A stretch of 51,381 nt of DNA from Adonisia turfae CCMR0081. GTDB taxonomy: Bacteria; Cyanobacteriota; Cyanobacteriia; Phormidesmidales; Phormidesmidaceae. Each line of letters opens with the position of its first letter. The stretch's first letter is position 1. Made by a program: the position numbers and the translations under genes. The stretch lies in assembly GCF_011009555.1 (NCBI RefSeq), contig NZ_QXHD01000004.1, positions 573,226 through 624,606 of the forward strand, written 5' to 3'. This document shows, piece by piece, positions 33,378 through 42,693 of this stretch. Under the pieces are notes generated by a model, which was given only the letters and a program-made list of their open reading frames with translations, was not told where the DNA came from and did no database searches.

Positions 33378-34477
33378 TGCCCATGACTGCCCATGTCCTG
33401 GCCCAGGTAACCGGGGGCCTTAGCATTATCGAAGATAGTATCCAGCAGCTTGAGGCCGTTCAGCAAGCATGGGATGATCGCTGGCAAGAGATTTTTACTC
33501 AGTCCAATGGTCTCTATCTCGGCATCAACCAGTTTGCAGCAATCATTCTGGTGGGCACCTTTATCTTCTTTGCCGTAGGCTGGGTTAAGGATGCCATGGA
33601 GCGAGGCATTTTTCCGGCACTCCCCCATGTGCTCTGGATGCTGCTGATCGCAGTGCTGTTGTTTGATAATGGCTCCCTGCTTGGGTCAGTCACTCTGGGA
33701 TTGCGAGATGTGATCAATGCCCAAACTCAGGTAGTGCTATCGGTGCAGATTGGCGAAGTCTCCATGGTGGAGGCCCTCAACGATGTGATTGTTTCCCAGC
33801 AAGCCAAAGCATTGATTCAACGAGAATATGCCGACTGTGATGCTAAGGAAGGGCAGGCCCAGATTGATTGCTTTTTAGATGCCGGTGAACGGGCACAGCA
33901 AACCCTGGAGCAGGAGTATCGCCGTAACGGATTTTGGAGTGCCGGACTCCAGCGACTGTCCCAGCGGTTGCGACAAATTGGTGAGCAGATTCAACAGGAC
34001 TACCAGGATGGCTCACCACCTGCTGGAGGAGATCCGTTGGGTGATTTTCTAGTTCATAGCCTGGTGCAAACCGGCAGTCATGCTCTAGCTGAACACATTC
34101 TCAAGGGTTGGCAGTGGGCCTTTGCCAACATTCTAGAGCTGGCCATGTTGTTGACAGGGCTGATGGGACCGATTGCCGTAGCAGGCTCAGCCGTTCCTCT
34201 ACAAGGCCGACCGTTGTGGGCCTGGTTAACCGGTTTCTTCAGTTTGGGTATGGCCAAATTCTCCTACAGCGTCATTGTCGGTCTTGCTGCCACCGTTGTT
34301 GTTACCGCTGAGGTTCAGACCCAGAGTGATTTTGGTTTTCTTCTACTCATCAGTGTACTGGCTCCGGTATTGGCTCTATCCATTGCTGGGGGAGCCGGAA
34401 TGGCCGTCTTTCGCGGCATCTCCGGTGGTGTTACCCGCATTATCGCCATTGGTTCATCGACTCTGCCGTTACCCTAA
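33377..34477 (+). CDS. VirB6/TrbL-like polytopic membrane protein
   Basis: A 366-residue protein with about five to seven membrane helices, e.g. FAAIILVGTFIFFAVGW, VLWMLLIAVLLF, FANILELAMLLTGLMGPIAV, IVGLAATVVVTA and FGFLLLISVLAPVLALSIAG, and a polar helical loop (about 115-235). This is the layout of VirB6/TrbL, which forms the inner-membrane part of the DNA channel. The first ATG (33377) overlaps the upstream stop. A second ATG at 33383 has better spacing to AGGAG and could be the true start, two codons later. The operon position fits. Confidence 0.78.
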   Translation: MPMTAHVLAQVTGGLSIIEDSIQQLEAVQQAWDDRWQEIFTQSNGLYLGINQFAAIILVGTFIFFAVGWVKDAMERGIFPALPHVLWMLLIAVLLFDNGSLLGSVTLGLRDVINAQTQVVLSVQIGEVSMVEALNDVIVSQQAKALIQREYADCDAKEGQAQIDCFLDAGERAQQTLEQEYRRNGFWSAGLQRLSQRLRQIGEQIQQDYQDGSPPAGGDPLGDFLVHSLVQTGSHALAEHILKGWQWAFANILELAMLLTGLMGPIAVAGSAVPLQGRPLWAWLTGFFSLGMAKFSYSVIVGLAATVVVTAEVQTQSDFGFLLLISVLAPVLALSIAGGAGMAVFRGISGGVTRIIAIGSSTLPLP

Positions 34478-34485
34478 ACCGCACC

Positions 34486-35235
34486 ATGCAATTTAGCGAT
34501 CTCACCCGTCGTGGGCGACTCCCTAGACTGGATTCCACCGATATTCTGCCACTGGCCTTTGCCGGACTGTCAGCAGGTGTTGTCGTTCTGACAATTGCGC
34601 TGCTCTGGCTGGCTGTTTCCTTTTCCAAACTGGCCAATAAACCATCTCCCACCCTGGTGCAGCAGGTGGATGGCCGTGCCTTTACCGTGAGACCTGCCGA
34701 TGTTCACTATCGTGAACCGGAAGTCATTCGTCGGGTGGTATCTGACTGGGCGGTGATGACCTTTACCTGGGGTTCCATACCGGGTAAAGAAACGGAGACA
34801 CTTGAAGAAGAAGGCATCAAAGTTAAAAGCACAGACAGGGTCACCGAATCTGCCTGGGAAGCCGGGTTTCTGTTGTCTAGTGACTTTCGTGATGTCTTTC
34901 TGGCTCAGCTGGCCACCGAGATTATTCCAGATGCCGTCTTTGATGGTCAGGTTTCAGCGGTGATTATCCCTCAAGAAGTCTCACTACCTCAGGTCGTGAA
35001 TGAGGGCCTATGGCAGGTGGACCTGATTGCCACACGCATTGTCTTTGATGACACCAATCCATCTGGTACCACGATTCCGTTTAATCGACGGTTCTATGTG
35101 CGGGCGATTGAGCCGCCTAGAAAACCCCTAATCAAAAATGCATCGGACTATCAACAGGTGGTGTATCGCCTGCTGGAAAGCGGCTTACAGATCGATGAAA
35201 TTCGACCCATTCATGGAGAGGAGATCAGCCAATGA
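34486..35235 (+). CDS. VirB8/TraE-like assembly protein
   Basis: A 249-residue bitopic protein. It has a short cytoplasmic N-terminus, one membrane helix at about 20-47 (LAFAGLSAGVVVLTIALLWL), then a periplasmic domain rich in beta strands (AVIIPQEVSLPQV, LWQVDLIATRIVFDD, RRFYVRAIEPP). This matches VirB8/TrbF/TraE, which nucleate the T4SS core. It lies directly after the VirB6-like gene and overlaps the following VirB10-like gene by 4 bp (ATGA), a sign of coupled translation. Sequence identity to any one family cannot be judged by eye. Confidence 0.72.
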   Translation: MQFSDLTRRGRLPRLDSTDILPLAFAGLSAGVVVLTIALLWLAVSFSKLANKPSPTLVQQVDGRAFTVRPADVHYREPEVIRRVVSDWAVMTFTWGSIPGKETETLEEEGIKVKSTDRVTESAWEAGFLLSSDFRDVFLAQLATEIIPDAVFDGQVSAVIIPQEVSLPQVVNEGLWQVDLIATRIVFDDTNPSGTTIPFNRRFYVRAIEPPRKPLIKNASDYQQVVYRLLESGLQIDEIRPIHGEEISQ

Positions 35236-36815
35236 GTGATGAACCGACCCTGGAGAGTTTACGGGAGATGACCGGGGCACCCAACCTGGAAGAACCCCTG
35301 GTAAGTGAAACTGCCTTTGATGCGGTGGAGATGAAATCAGAACGACCGGCCTGGAAGATGCCGGGGCCAAAACTGATGGCCGTAGCTCTAGCTCTGGTGC
35401 CCGTCTTTGGTGTAGCTGGGTATTTTCTGGTGGCACCAAAGACCGATAAAACTGATGTAGAAGCTTCTAAAGCCTCAACGGATACGGAGGTAGCTAATGA
35501 GATACCCAGTATCACTGAGGTAGCCTTAGAAGAATCTCGTAACGAGGTTGCTCGGTTGAAATCCAATATGGCCTTGAGTGATCAGGCGTATGTTCAACAA
35601 CAATCTCAGGAAGCTGTTAAACCGAAGTCTTCATCTACACCGACAACGACACCCACGCCCGCACCACCCCAGGTAACCACTAAGCCTCCTGCAAGTTCCG
35701 CTCCCGTTGTTAGTGCCAGTCCACGACCAGCTCCGGTTATTGATTATCGACCTACCCCGAGACCTACACCTGCGGTGACAGCGGCTGCTTTACCTCGTTT
35801 CTCAGACACAGATCCCACCGAACGTTGGCAAACACTGGCTCGCCTGGGTAGCTACGGCACAGTTCCACCGATTGAACCCACAGAGCAAACAGAAACTATC
35901 GATGGAGGCAATGCAATCGACACCATTCCTGTGGCCGAGATTTCTCCTCACTCGGTAATGGCTACCGTGCCAACACAATCATCCCCTGATCCTGAAGAAC
36001 CAGAGCCAGAAATCATTCCAGAAGAACCGGCACCGTTAGAACTATCCGAACCTATTCTGGTGGCAAACACACAATCATCTATTCCTGAAACGTTGCCACT
36101 CGAAAATACTCTCCAGACCCAGGTTTCTCCTGAGATTTTGAGCGATGCCGAAGCTCGCATTCTTGAAGAACCACTCCAGCCACCATCGCTGATGTCAGGC
36201 ACCTATGCCGCTGGAGAATTGACTACTCCAGTTGTTCTCAATGAGTCTGAACAATCCGGTCGTTACGTGGTGCGTCTGAATGAGCCTCTGATGGATAACC
36301 GAGGACGACCTGCCATTCCCAGTGAAAGCGATCTCACGGTTGAAGTGGAACCTGTGGGGGATGATCGGCTGGTGGAAATATCAGCGGTATCTGCTACCTG
36401 GCAAGAGGGCAACAATCAACAAGAAATTCTTCTACCTGATGCCGTTGTCCAGATTCGGGGTGCCGATGGTCATCCACTGATTGCACAAGGGTATAGAGAT
36501 CCGGGTGGTGAGATTGCAGCCCTTGATGCCAGTGAAGTGGCGTTAGGCGCTGTTCGCAGAGCATCAGAACTCTACACTCGGCCTAATACCCGTGTTCAAA
36601 CCAATGACAACAGCACTGTTGTGACAGAAGAGAATCCAGACCCCAATGTCTTAGCGGGTGCTTTGGAAGGCGGCACGGATGTGTTGCTAGACATTCTTTC
36701 TGAACGAAATCAACAGGCCAGGGATGCTATCGCCCAACGGCCTCAGGTGTTGTACCTGGAGGAGAACACTCCTGTGCAGGTGTTTGTAAATGCCTCAATG
36801 CAGTTGCCCATGTAG
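35232..36815 (+). CDS. VirB10/TrbI/TraB-like T4SS core protein
   Basis: A 527-residue protein. It has a cytoplasmic N-terminus, one membrane helix at about 48-67 (LMAVALALVPVFGVAGYFLV), and a periplasmic Pro/Thr-rich spacer (about 130-190, TPTTTPTPAPPQV). After a long acidic disordered segment comes a folded C-terminal domain (about 340-527) with the family-typical ending LYLEENTPVQVFVN. VirB10 proteins span the envelope and gate the channel in response to ATPases. Order is unusual here: the VirB9-like gene follows rather than precedes it. Four-base overlap with the upstream gene indicates one operon. Confidence 0.82.
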   Translation: MSDEPTLESLREMTGAPNLEEPLVSETAFDAVEMKSERPAWKMPGPKLMAVALALVPVFGVAGYFLVAPKTDKTDVEASKASTDTEVANEIPSITEVALEESRNEVARLKSNMALSDQAYVQQQSQEAVKPKSSSTPTTTPTPAPPQVTTKPPASSAPVVSASPRPAPVIDYRPTPRPTPAVTAAALPRFSDTDPTERWQTLARLGSYGTVPPIEPTEQTETIDGGNAIDTIPVAEISPHSVMATVPTQSSPDPEEPEPEIIPEEPAPLELSEPILVANTQSSIPETLPLENTLQTQVSPEILSDAEARILEEPLQPPSLMSGTYAAGELTTPVVLNESEQSGRYVVRLNEPLMDNRGRPAIPSESDLTVEVEPVGDDRLVEISAVSATWQEGNNQQEILLPDAVVQIRGADGHPLIAQGYRDPGGEIAALDASEVALGAVRRASELYTRPNTRVQTNDNSTVVTEENPDPNVLAGALEGGTDVLLDILSERNQQARDAIAQRPQVLYLEENTPVQVFVNASMQLPM

Positions 36816-36828
36816 CGGGAGGTGGATA

Positions 36829-37488
36829 ATGCGGCATTTGATAAAGCTATCGATGGCTCTATTGCTCTGGGGACTGGCCCGACCTGCCATGGCCCAGACT
36901 CGTGCGGTTGAAATGCCTGAATCGAGAGCCATTAATGTGGAATTACATCGGGGTCATGGGGTGACTCTGAATTTTCGTCCTCTGGATACCACCATTCAGC
37001 GAGCCTGGTTAGATGATCTTTCAAAAGTCACCGTAGATTTTGATGATCCCAGATGTGGTGTGGTGGGAACTTCAGAAGGCTGTGCCGCAACTGTAATCCA
37101 TCTGCGACGGATTCATCCCATTGAGTTTCCCGATTTACCGGCCACAGCTACAACAACTCTCACAGTCCTCACCAACACTGATATCTATACGTTTCAGCTG
37201 AGTTTCCCGGATGGTGGAGTGCCTGACTATTCCGTTCTGGCTCTGCAACAGGAACAGCCTCCTGAGCTATCGGATAATCCCACACTCACCGCAGTCACAC
37301 AAATTGAACAGGGGCTACAGGTGGCGCAAATCCGTCGCCTGATCTCACCCAGCGATCCCCTATGGTCACGGATTCAGACTTGTTTGCAGCTGATGCGAGA
37401 TGGTGTCGCCATAGCGGATGCGGCTCAACGAGCAGGCGTCTCACCAGATTTGCTCGCTCGGCTGATGGAATTTGGGACAAGGAGGTAG
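36829..37488 (+). CDS. VirB9/TraK-like secreted T4SS core protein
   Basis: About 219 residues from the ATG at 36829, chosen because GGAGG precedes it and because it opens a signal peptide (LIKLSMALLLWGLARPAMA, cut after AMA). The mature N-terminal domain is all-beta and ends in TTLTVLTNTDIYTFQLSF, resembling the VirB9/CagX 'L.V.T....Y.F.L' strand pair and also TraK. The C-terminal part (about 150-219) is helical, unlike classical VirB9, so the outer-membrane contact may differ. It should be the periplasmic partner of the VirB10-like protein encoded just upstream. Confidence 0.68.
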   Translation: MRHLIKLSMALLLWGLARPAMAQTRAVEMPESRAINVELHRGHGVTLNFRPLDTTIQRAWLDDLSKVTVDFDDPRCGVVGTSEGCAATVIHLRRIHPIEFPDLPATATTTLTVLTNTDIYTFQLSFPDGGVPDYSVLALQQEQPPELSDNPTLTAVTQIEQGLQVAQIRRLISPSDPLWSRIQTCLQLMRDGVAIADAAQRAGVSPDLLARLMEFGTRR

Positions 37489-37491
37489 ACA

Positions 37492-39723
37492 ATGCTAACT
37501 CCAATCTTGATAACAGTACGAAATTTTCTGATCATAGTTGTCGTTACTCTAGCCGTATGGCTACTGTCGGGTGCGATCAGCACCGCTCAGGATTATGGAA
37601 TTCCCACAGTGGGTGTCACCTGGGAGAACCAATATGGTCAGATCCCTGATTGGTCACAGCTGACATTTCGTACACTGCCACCCATTCTCTCCGATGGTGC
37701 GTTTGATGCTCCGTCAGAAATGAATGATGCCCTCAACTATGACCTTTCTCGGGTATGGCAGGCAGGGCAGACTGCTGACACCTATCTGAAGCTAGGAGAC
37801 TTTCAAACCAGCCTTTATCTCCAGCTATTTAATCTCTATTCGGTTGCCCAACTCACCCAGTTAGATCTTGAGCAAGTAGCCCTGGGAGCCCTGGAGATGG
37901 TTGCATGGCAAAGCCTGGATGATCTGGTAACCGCAATTCCAGGACTGGGCAATTTTGAGCTTGGTGCGGTTCCACCGATTCAGGAACTGATTGCAAGTCG
38001 TTGGCCAGGAACACCGGGATTTAACCCTCAGGCCAATGACACGATTGCAGAACTACTGGGTGAGTATCCAGCACTGGGACAGTTAAACCTGGGTGACCTG
38101 GGCGATCAGCTAAACAGTTTTGCGATCACCGATATTCCGGGTCTCGACACTGTCCCCCTGCAGAACTTCACCGACTGGGGCAATAGCACTCTGGGTGGAG
38201 TTCCGGGTTTAGCTGATGTCCCCTTTGACCAGATGCCCAACCCCATTGGGTCAGTGGGACTCCTGGGTCAGGTGGATGTAGCTTATGGACCTGCAGAACA
38301 ATCACGACAGAATACAATTTCAGGCAGCTACCAGGCGGGCTTTAACGTGGCCTGTGAGACTGACTGCGCCCATGTGGAACTGACGGCCAGTCCTGCAGTG
38401 CACGGTAAGCAATGGATTTCGGGTAAATACCAGGAAGTGCGCGGGGGTGAAGGTATTCTGGGCCAGGTCAATGGCGGCAAAGAACCGACCGGCAGGCATC
38501 CCTTTGGCAAGGTGGCCAAGGTTGTTGTCTGGGATGTGGATGAATCAACAGGAACCGTCAGTACAGCGTTGTTTTTCCGCATCTGTAAGCGAGGTATCCC
38601 GGACCTGGGTTGTACACCTTACTTTATCGGGCCGGTTCCTTTCCTCAGCTATAGCGAAACCACGATGATGCTGGTGGGCCTGTTAGACGGTCAAGGTGGC
38701 AGTAGTTCATCTGCGTCTTTACCCACTGAAGTTTTAGATCAGGCAAGGCAATTCGGCATTCCCACAGAGGCATTGCCGGGATTTACCAGCGATGGCTTTG
38801 GTCTGTGTGGCGATGGTCCCGGCGGGGTGGATTATTCGGCTCTAGCCGCTGCATTCTCCAGTATTGAAGGCCATTACGATTCTGTGGGTGCCTATGTCTG
38901 TGATGGCGATGGCAACTGTGGTCGTGGGTTAGGTCGCTATCAGTACATGAGCTACCGCAGCGATGTGCGATCAATCATCCGACAACAGTCTGGTGGAGCA
39001 GCATTTCTAGCAAAAGTCGATTCGGGTAGTGCGATCAGCAACGCTGAGATTGATCGGTTCTTTCCATCCACCAGTCAGGATGGCATTTTCAAACAAGATC
39101 AGAATCGCAATATTGCCCAGGCTCAACAAGAAGGCTTTTCCGGTGGTCGTCTGATTGAACGGGTAGGCCAGATTCACTTTGGCGGACCAGGAGCCAAGAT
39201 TGATGGGGGATCCTCCGATGTCCACGGACGGCTGACGCTCAAAAGCTATGGTGAAACGCTACGCCAGAGCTATGAGACTGCGCTGGTATCAGGGGGCGGC
39301 AAACGCTGTGCTAAGCAAACAGGTGGGGATTTAAACCAGCACATCTTCCAATCTATGGGAGAGATGGGTCGGTTTGATAGTTCGTCTGGTCCCGATGGTG
39401 GCAATCTGGCCTGTGCATGGGCAGTGAACCGAGTGCTGGCGAATGCTGGTATTCAGCCGGTGGGTGCCAATACCAACTATGTGCCCTCTGTTGAAGCAGA
39501 TTTACGAGCAGGCCGAGGCACCCAGATTAGCCAGTCCCAGGCAGCTCCCGGTGACATTGTGATTGCTTCTACAGCAGGCCATATCGGCATTTGTATGAAC
39601 CAGGGTTGTACCCAGGTGAGATCTAATTCCTCCAGTCGTGCCCGGTTTACCTGGGATTCGGACATTAACTTTGCCGGTGTCTACGGGGCTGGTCAAAGTC
39701 GTATCTATCGTTTGAAAAATTAG
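37492..39723 (+). CDS. Bifunctional peptidoglycan hydrolase (lytic transglycosylase-like plus CHAP/NlpC-like), VirB1 role
   Basis: A 743-residue exported protein with AAGGAGG before the ATG. The N-terminal membrane segment (NFLIIVVVTLAVWLLSG) serves as signal or anchor. Residues about 40-420 are not recognised. Residues about 445-560 look like a lysozyme or lytic transglycosylase domain (AFSSIEGHYDSVGAY with Glu459, GLGRYQYMSY). The C-terminal 120 residues look like a CHAP/NlpC-P60 amidase or peptidase with Cys641 (NLACAWAVN) and His697 (AGHIGIC). Such two-enzyme proteins open the cell wall for T4SS passage. It lies among core T4SS genes. Paired cysteines around LCGDGPG and VCDGDGNCG suggest disulfides in the periplasm. 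Confidence 0.78.
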   Translation: MLTPILITVRNFLIIVVVTLAVWLLSGAISTAQDYGIPTVGVTWENQYGQIPDWSQLTFRTLPPILSDGAFDAPSEMNDALNYDLSRVWQAGQTADTYLKLGDFQTSLYLQLFNLYSVAQLTQLDLEQVALGALEMVAWQSLDDLVTAIPGLGNFELGAVPPIQELIASRWPGTPGFNPQANDTIAELLGEYPALGQLNLGDLGDQLNSFAITDIPGLDTVPLQNFTDWGNSTLGGVPGLADVPFDQMPNPIGSVGLLGQVDVAYGPAEQSRQNTISGSYQAGFNVACETDCAHVELTASPAVHGKQWISGKYQEVRGGEGILGQVNGGKEPTGRHPFGKVAKVVVWDVDESTGTVSTALFFRICKRGIPDLGCTPYFIGPVPFLSYSETTMMLVGLLDGQGGSSSSASLPTEVLDQARQFGIPTEALPGFTSDGFGLCGDGPGGVDYSALAAAFSSIEGHYDSVGAYVCDGDGNCGRGLGRYQYMSYRSDVRSIIRQQSGGAAFLAKVDSGSAISNAEIDRFFPSTSQDGIFKQDQNRNIAQAQQEGFSGGRLIERVGQIHFGGPGAKIDGGSSDVHGRLTLKSYGETLRQSYETALVSGGGKRCAKQTGGDLNQHIFQSMGEMGRFDSSSGPDGGNLACAWAVNRVLANAGIQPVGANTNYVPSVEADLRAGRGTQISQSQAAPGDIVIASTAGHIGICMNQGCTQVRSNSSSRARFTWDSDINFAGVYGAGQSRIYRLKN

Positions 39724-39735
39724 GAGAGTTTCATC

Positions 39736-40152
39736 ATGAGCTTAAAACACTATCGTCTATGGACTATTCTCGTTTTCACTATTCTGCTGGTGGTGATCAG
39801 CAGTCCAACCGTGAACGGGATCACCCCTCCAAACCAGCCAATTCAAATTGCTCAGGCCATTGAAGATCCCGCAGAACAGGTCAATCAAACGACTCTGGAT
39901 TATCTTCTAGCCGATGTCACTGAACCGACCCAACAACCCTCAGTTACTCGCACAACCATCGTTGAAACCTATGCTCTGACTACCTGGCAATGGGGAGAGA
40001 CCGGTGGTCAAACAGTATTGGAACTTACTGACGAAACCTGGCAGGTGCTTGTGTCAGGGGGCGGTGCTGTAGATGCTGCCACATTAGTTAGCTTTGGCGT
40101 ACCAGCTGATATTGCTGAACAGTTGATGGCCCAGGATGCTGCGGGAGACTAG
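39736..40152 (+). CDS. Hypothetical exported protein of the transfer operon
   Basis: A 138-residue protein with AGGAGAG before its ATG and an N-terminal signal or anchor (LWTILVFTILLVVISSP). The mature part is short and acidic with beta-like strands (ETYALTTWQWGETGG, TVLELTDETWQVLV) and a helical C-terminus (GVPADIAEQLMAQ). No family is recognised. It lies 12 bp after the peptidoglycan hydrolase and 2 bp before the next gene, clearly within the operon. A periplasmic accessory role in the transfer apparatus (VirB7-like position) is possible, but it has no lipobox. Confidence 0.68.
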   Translation: MSLKHYRLWTILVFTILLVVISSPTVNGITPPNQPIQIAQAIEDPAEQVNQTTLDYLLADVTEPTQQPSVTRTTIVETYALTTWQWGETGGQTVLELTDETWQVLVSGGGAVDAATLVSFGVPADIAEQLMAQDAAGD

Positions 40153-40154
40153 CC

Positions 40155-40688
40155 ATGGGGTATCGGAGATGGTTAATGCTAGGTGGTCTTTCAACAGCTC
40201 TAGCTGTTGGGGTGTATGCCAAAACATCGTCAACTGCTCAGACGTCCTGGCAACTGGCGGGGGAGATTGCGCCACCTGAGCTATTGAAACAAATTGGTGA
40301 GGAACATTTGTCTTCACTTGAGCCAGTTAATCTCAGTCAGATGCGGGTGTTGAAAGTTCATCAGTCCAGGCAGTCGGCACCCCTATATCTGGTGGATACT
40401 CGTTTAGCTGATAGCGATCAGCAACCCCTCTGTGGGCAAGCAGGCTGTGCGTTTCTTGGCTACATCCCAGGACAAAATGAGTACCAGACTGTGTTCAACA
40501 CCTATCTGGACCCTCATCTGCCACCCGATACCGACCTGTTATCCGTGACTGATACCTTGCAATCAGGTTTGCCCACGCTAACCCTGCATCAGCTCGAAGG
40601 GCAACAACTCCGGCGATTTACCGTTGCCTTTGATGGCACCCACTATGCCGTTGTTACGGTAGACAATCTGTCTCTTACCTATGAGTAA
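40155..40688 (+). CDS. Hypothetical exported protein of the transfer operon
   Basis: A 177-residue protein with a short signal-like N-terminus (RWLMLGGLSTALAVGVYA). The mature domain has a cysteine pair (LCGQAGCAFLGYIPG) set in what seems a mixed alpha/beta fold with C-terminal strands (RRFTVAFDGTHYAVVTVD). I do not recognise a family. Its last 8 bp overlap the start of the coupling protein gene in another frame, so the two are likely co-translated. A periplasmic or membrane-associated partner of the coupling protein is possible. Confidence 0.68.
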   Translation: MGYRRWLMLGGLSTALAVGVYAKTSSTAQTSWQLAGEIAPPELLKQIGEEHLSSLEPVNLSQMRVLKVHQSRQSAPLYLVDTRLADSDQQPLCGQAGCAFLGYIPGQNEYQTVFNTYLDPHLPPDTDLLSVTDTLQSGLPTLTLHQLEGQQLRRFTVAFDGTHYAVVTVDNLSLTYE

Positions 40689-42372
40689 TGTTCTCCTACA
40701 GACTCAATCTCTAGATTTAAGAGCGTTACTAAAACCGCTCATGGAGTCGGGTATGGGATTTTTGCTACTGGGTCTAGGGATCTTATGGGCAGGTATGAGT
40801 TTGCTGGGAGGAACAGCGTCAAAAGGCCAACTCTCAACGGGACGCTTTGGCGGACGGCAGGAACGGCAGAAGGCTAAGGCGACTGCTCGACAACAGCGTA
40901 AGCAAGGTAAGACCGCCAAAGTATCTCTTAAAGCAGGAGACCTGGAGATTCCCCAGGCTCAACAAAGCATTGTGGTAGCCGGTGCGCCGGATTCGGGTAA
41001 AACCTTTAGCATCATTGATCCCGCGATTTGTTCTGCCATTGAGCAGGGCTTTCCTATTCTGGTTTATGACTTTAAGGGCTCTCAGGTGGCAACCCATGCG
41101 GCCTGGGCAGCCAGTCAGGGCTATGAGGTTTCTATCTTTGCACCGGGTCAGCCTTATACCGGCATCTGTAACCCATTGGATTTTTTAGCCGATGCGACTG
41201 ATTCGCTGATGGCGGCTCAACTGGCTAATGTGATTCAGCGTAATACCCAACGGGACAGCGGCTACCGAGAAAATGACTTTTTCAATTCGGCAGGTACCAA
41301 CCTGGTAGAAGCGGTGATGCTGCTGGCCAAGCTGACACCCTATCAGGATTTGCTGATGGCGAGCAAGATTTTAAATCTTGCAGATTTACCCAAACGGGTT
41401 CGAGCGGCGGGTGAAAAGTCCTGGGTGCCGTCCTGGACCCTGGATAGCTTTAGCCAGCTGTTAGCGTCCGATGGGGCAGAAAAGCAAATATCCGGAATTG
41501 TCGCAACGGCTCAACGTACCTTCAAGACATTTACCGGAAAACAGCTGGTGTCTAGCTTCTGCGGTAAAACAACCATTCCGTTAGATCTCACGGGTAAACA
41601 GATTCTTTTTCTTCAAGCAGATATTCAAAAACGGGATGCGGTAAATCCCCTGATAGCTGCTGTGTTACACCTGATCGTCACCCGCAATTTTGCGACACCT
41701 CGTAAGAAGCCTTTGGTGATTGCCCTCGATGAGTTACCCACACTCTATCTACCTGATTTACCCAAGTGGATTAATGAGTTTCGCTCCAATGGGTTTGTGG
41801 CTCTGCTGGGCTACCAGAACTTTGCTCAGCTGCAACACATTTATGGTCGTGAGCTATCCCGTGCCATCTTTGCGGCCTGTGGGACCAAGATCTTTTTTAA
41901 TCCCAAAGACCGGGAAACAGCTCAAGAATTTTCAGGCTATTTAGGGGATAAAGAGGTGAAATACACCACCCGGTCCCGTAGCTATGGTCAGCATACGAGC
42001 CGTAGTCGGTCAGAGCAGTTACAGCGAGTGCCGCTGCTCACACCCGACCAGATTTTGAAACTGGACCAGGGAGAATGTGTCTTTATCAATCCGGCCTATC
42101 GCAGTGGCAAAGAAGCCTCAATTCCACTACGGCTGAAAGTGAAGCTGAGCCCGAAACATATCAAACGCCAGCATCGGAGTGAATTGCTCTGGCAACAAAG
42201 TGTACGGGGCCGACTGATTGCACGGGCTGCTCAGCAGGACGACATGGCCAATTTGAGTGAAGCCAATGAAGTTAGGCAAACCATTGCTGAGACGTTTTTC
42301 CCGTTGCCAACAAACGTGGATATCCCTTACGAGGGTGACCTAACTGAAGATGAATTTAGCGAGGTGTTGTAA
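40681..42372 (+). CDS. VirD4/TraD-type coupling protein (T4CP)
   Basis: A 563-residue ATPase that delivers the DNA-relaxase complex to the channel. It has one N-terminal membrane helix (about 24-44, GMGFLLLGLGILWAGMSLL), a basic linker, Walker A GAPDSGKT (101-108) and Walker B LVIALDELPTL (D350, E351). The motif FVALLGYQNFAQL and FAACGTKIFFNP after Walker B are typical of TraD/TraG-type coupling proteins. It is shorter than many T4CPs and has only one membrane helix. It overlaps the upstream gene by 8 bp and the downstream start by 1 bp (TAATG). Its presence implies conjugation rather than mere protein secretion. Confidence 0.9.
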   Translation: MSNVLLQTQSLDLRALLKPLMESGMGFLLLGLGILWAGMSLLGGTASKGQLSTGRFGGRQERQKAKATARQQRKQGKTAKVSLKAGDLEIPQAQQSIVVAGAPDSGKTFSIIDPAICSAIEQGFPILVYDFKGSQVATHAAWAASQGYEVSIFAPGQPYTGICNPLDFLADATDSLMAAQLANVIQRNTQRDSGYRENDFFNSAGTNLVEAVMLLAKLTPYQDLLMASKILNLADLPKRVRAAGEKSWVPSWTLDSFSQLLASDGAEKQISGIVATAQRTFKTFTGKQLVSSFCGKTTIPLDLTGKQILFLQADIQKRDAVNPLIAAVLHLIVTRNFATPRKKPLVIALDELPTLYLPDLPKWINEFRSNGFVALLGYQNFAQLQHIYGRELSRAIFAACGTKIFFNPKDRETAQEFSGYLGDKEVKYTTRSRSYGQHTSRSRSEQLQRVPLLTPDQILKLDQGECVFINPAYRSGKEASIPLRLKVKLSPKHIKRQHRSELLWQQSVRGRLIARAAQQDDMANLSEANEVRQTIAETFFPLPTNVDIPYEGDLTEDEFSEVL

Positions 42373-42680
42373 TGACAACCAAACCATTACTTGAAACTAT
42401 TTCAACCCAGGCTCAGGAGCTACTGACAGAGATGCCTGAAATTTTAGAGGCTGTGACGGCAGCTCAACAGCGACCACCGTTGCCGTTAGGCTATGTCCCT
42501 AGCGTGATCGAGGTGTTGTTTGAAGATGTGCTTTATCTCAAGTCGGTGGATGGGGTGTTGCTGATGGCCCGAGATTGTTTAGCCGACTATCAGCCCCGAT
42601 TTGTGGAATATCGCTTTGACGAGGAGATGGCGTTATTTCAAGTGGGCCGAGACGTGTTAGTCAACCGGATTGCATCGTAA
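42372..42680 (+). CDS. Hypothetical small protein of the transfer operon
   Basis: A 102-residue protein whose ATG overlaps the coupling protein stop. The N-terminal half is helical (LETISTQAQELLTEMPEILE). The C-terminal half is a small beta-rich unit (VIEVLFEDVLYLKSVDGVLL, then EYRFDEEMALFQVGRDV) resembling the repeated beta segments of the next gene. No known family is recognised. It is cytosolic, with no signal peptide. Function unknown; operon position only. Confidence 0.65.
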   Translation: MTTKPLLETISTQAQELLTEMPEILEAVTAAQQRPPLPLGYVPSVIEVLFEDVLYLKSVDGVLLMARDCLADYQPRFVEYRFDEEMALFQVGRDVLVNRIAS

Positions 42681-42693
42681 GGAGAGAAGTATC

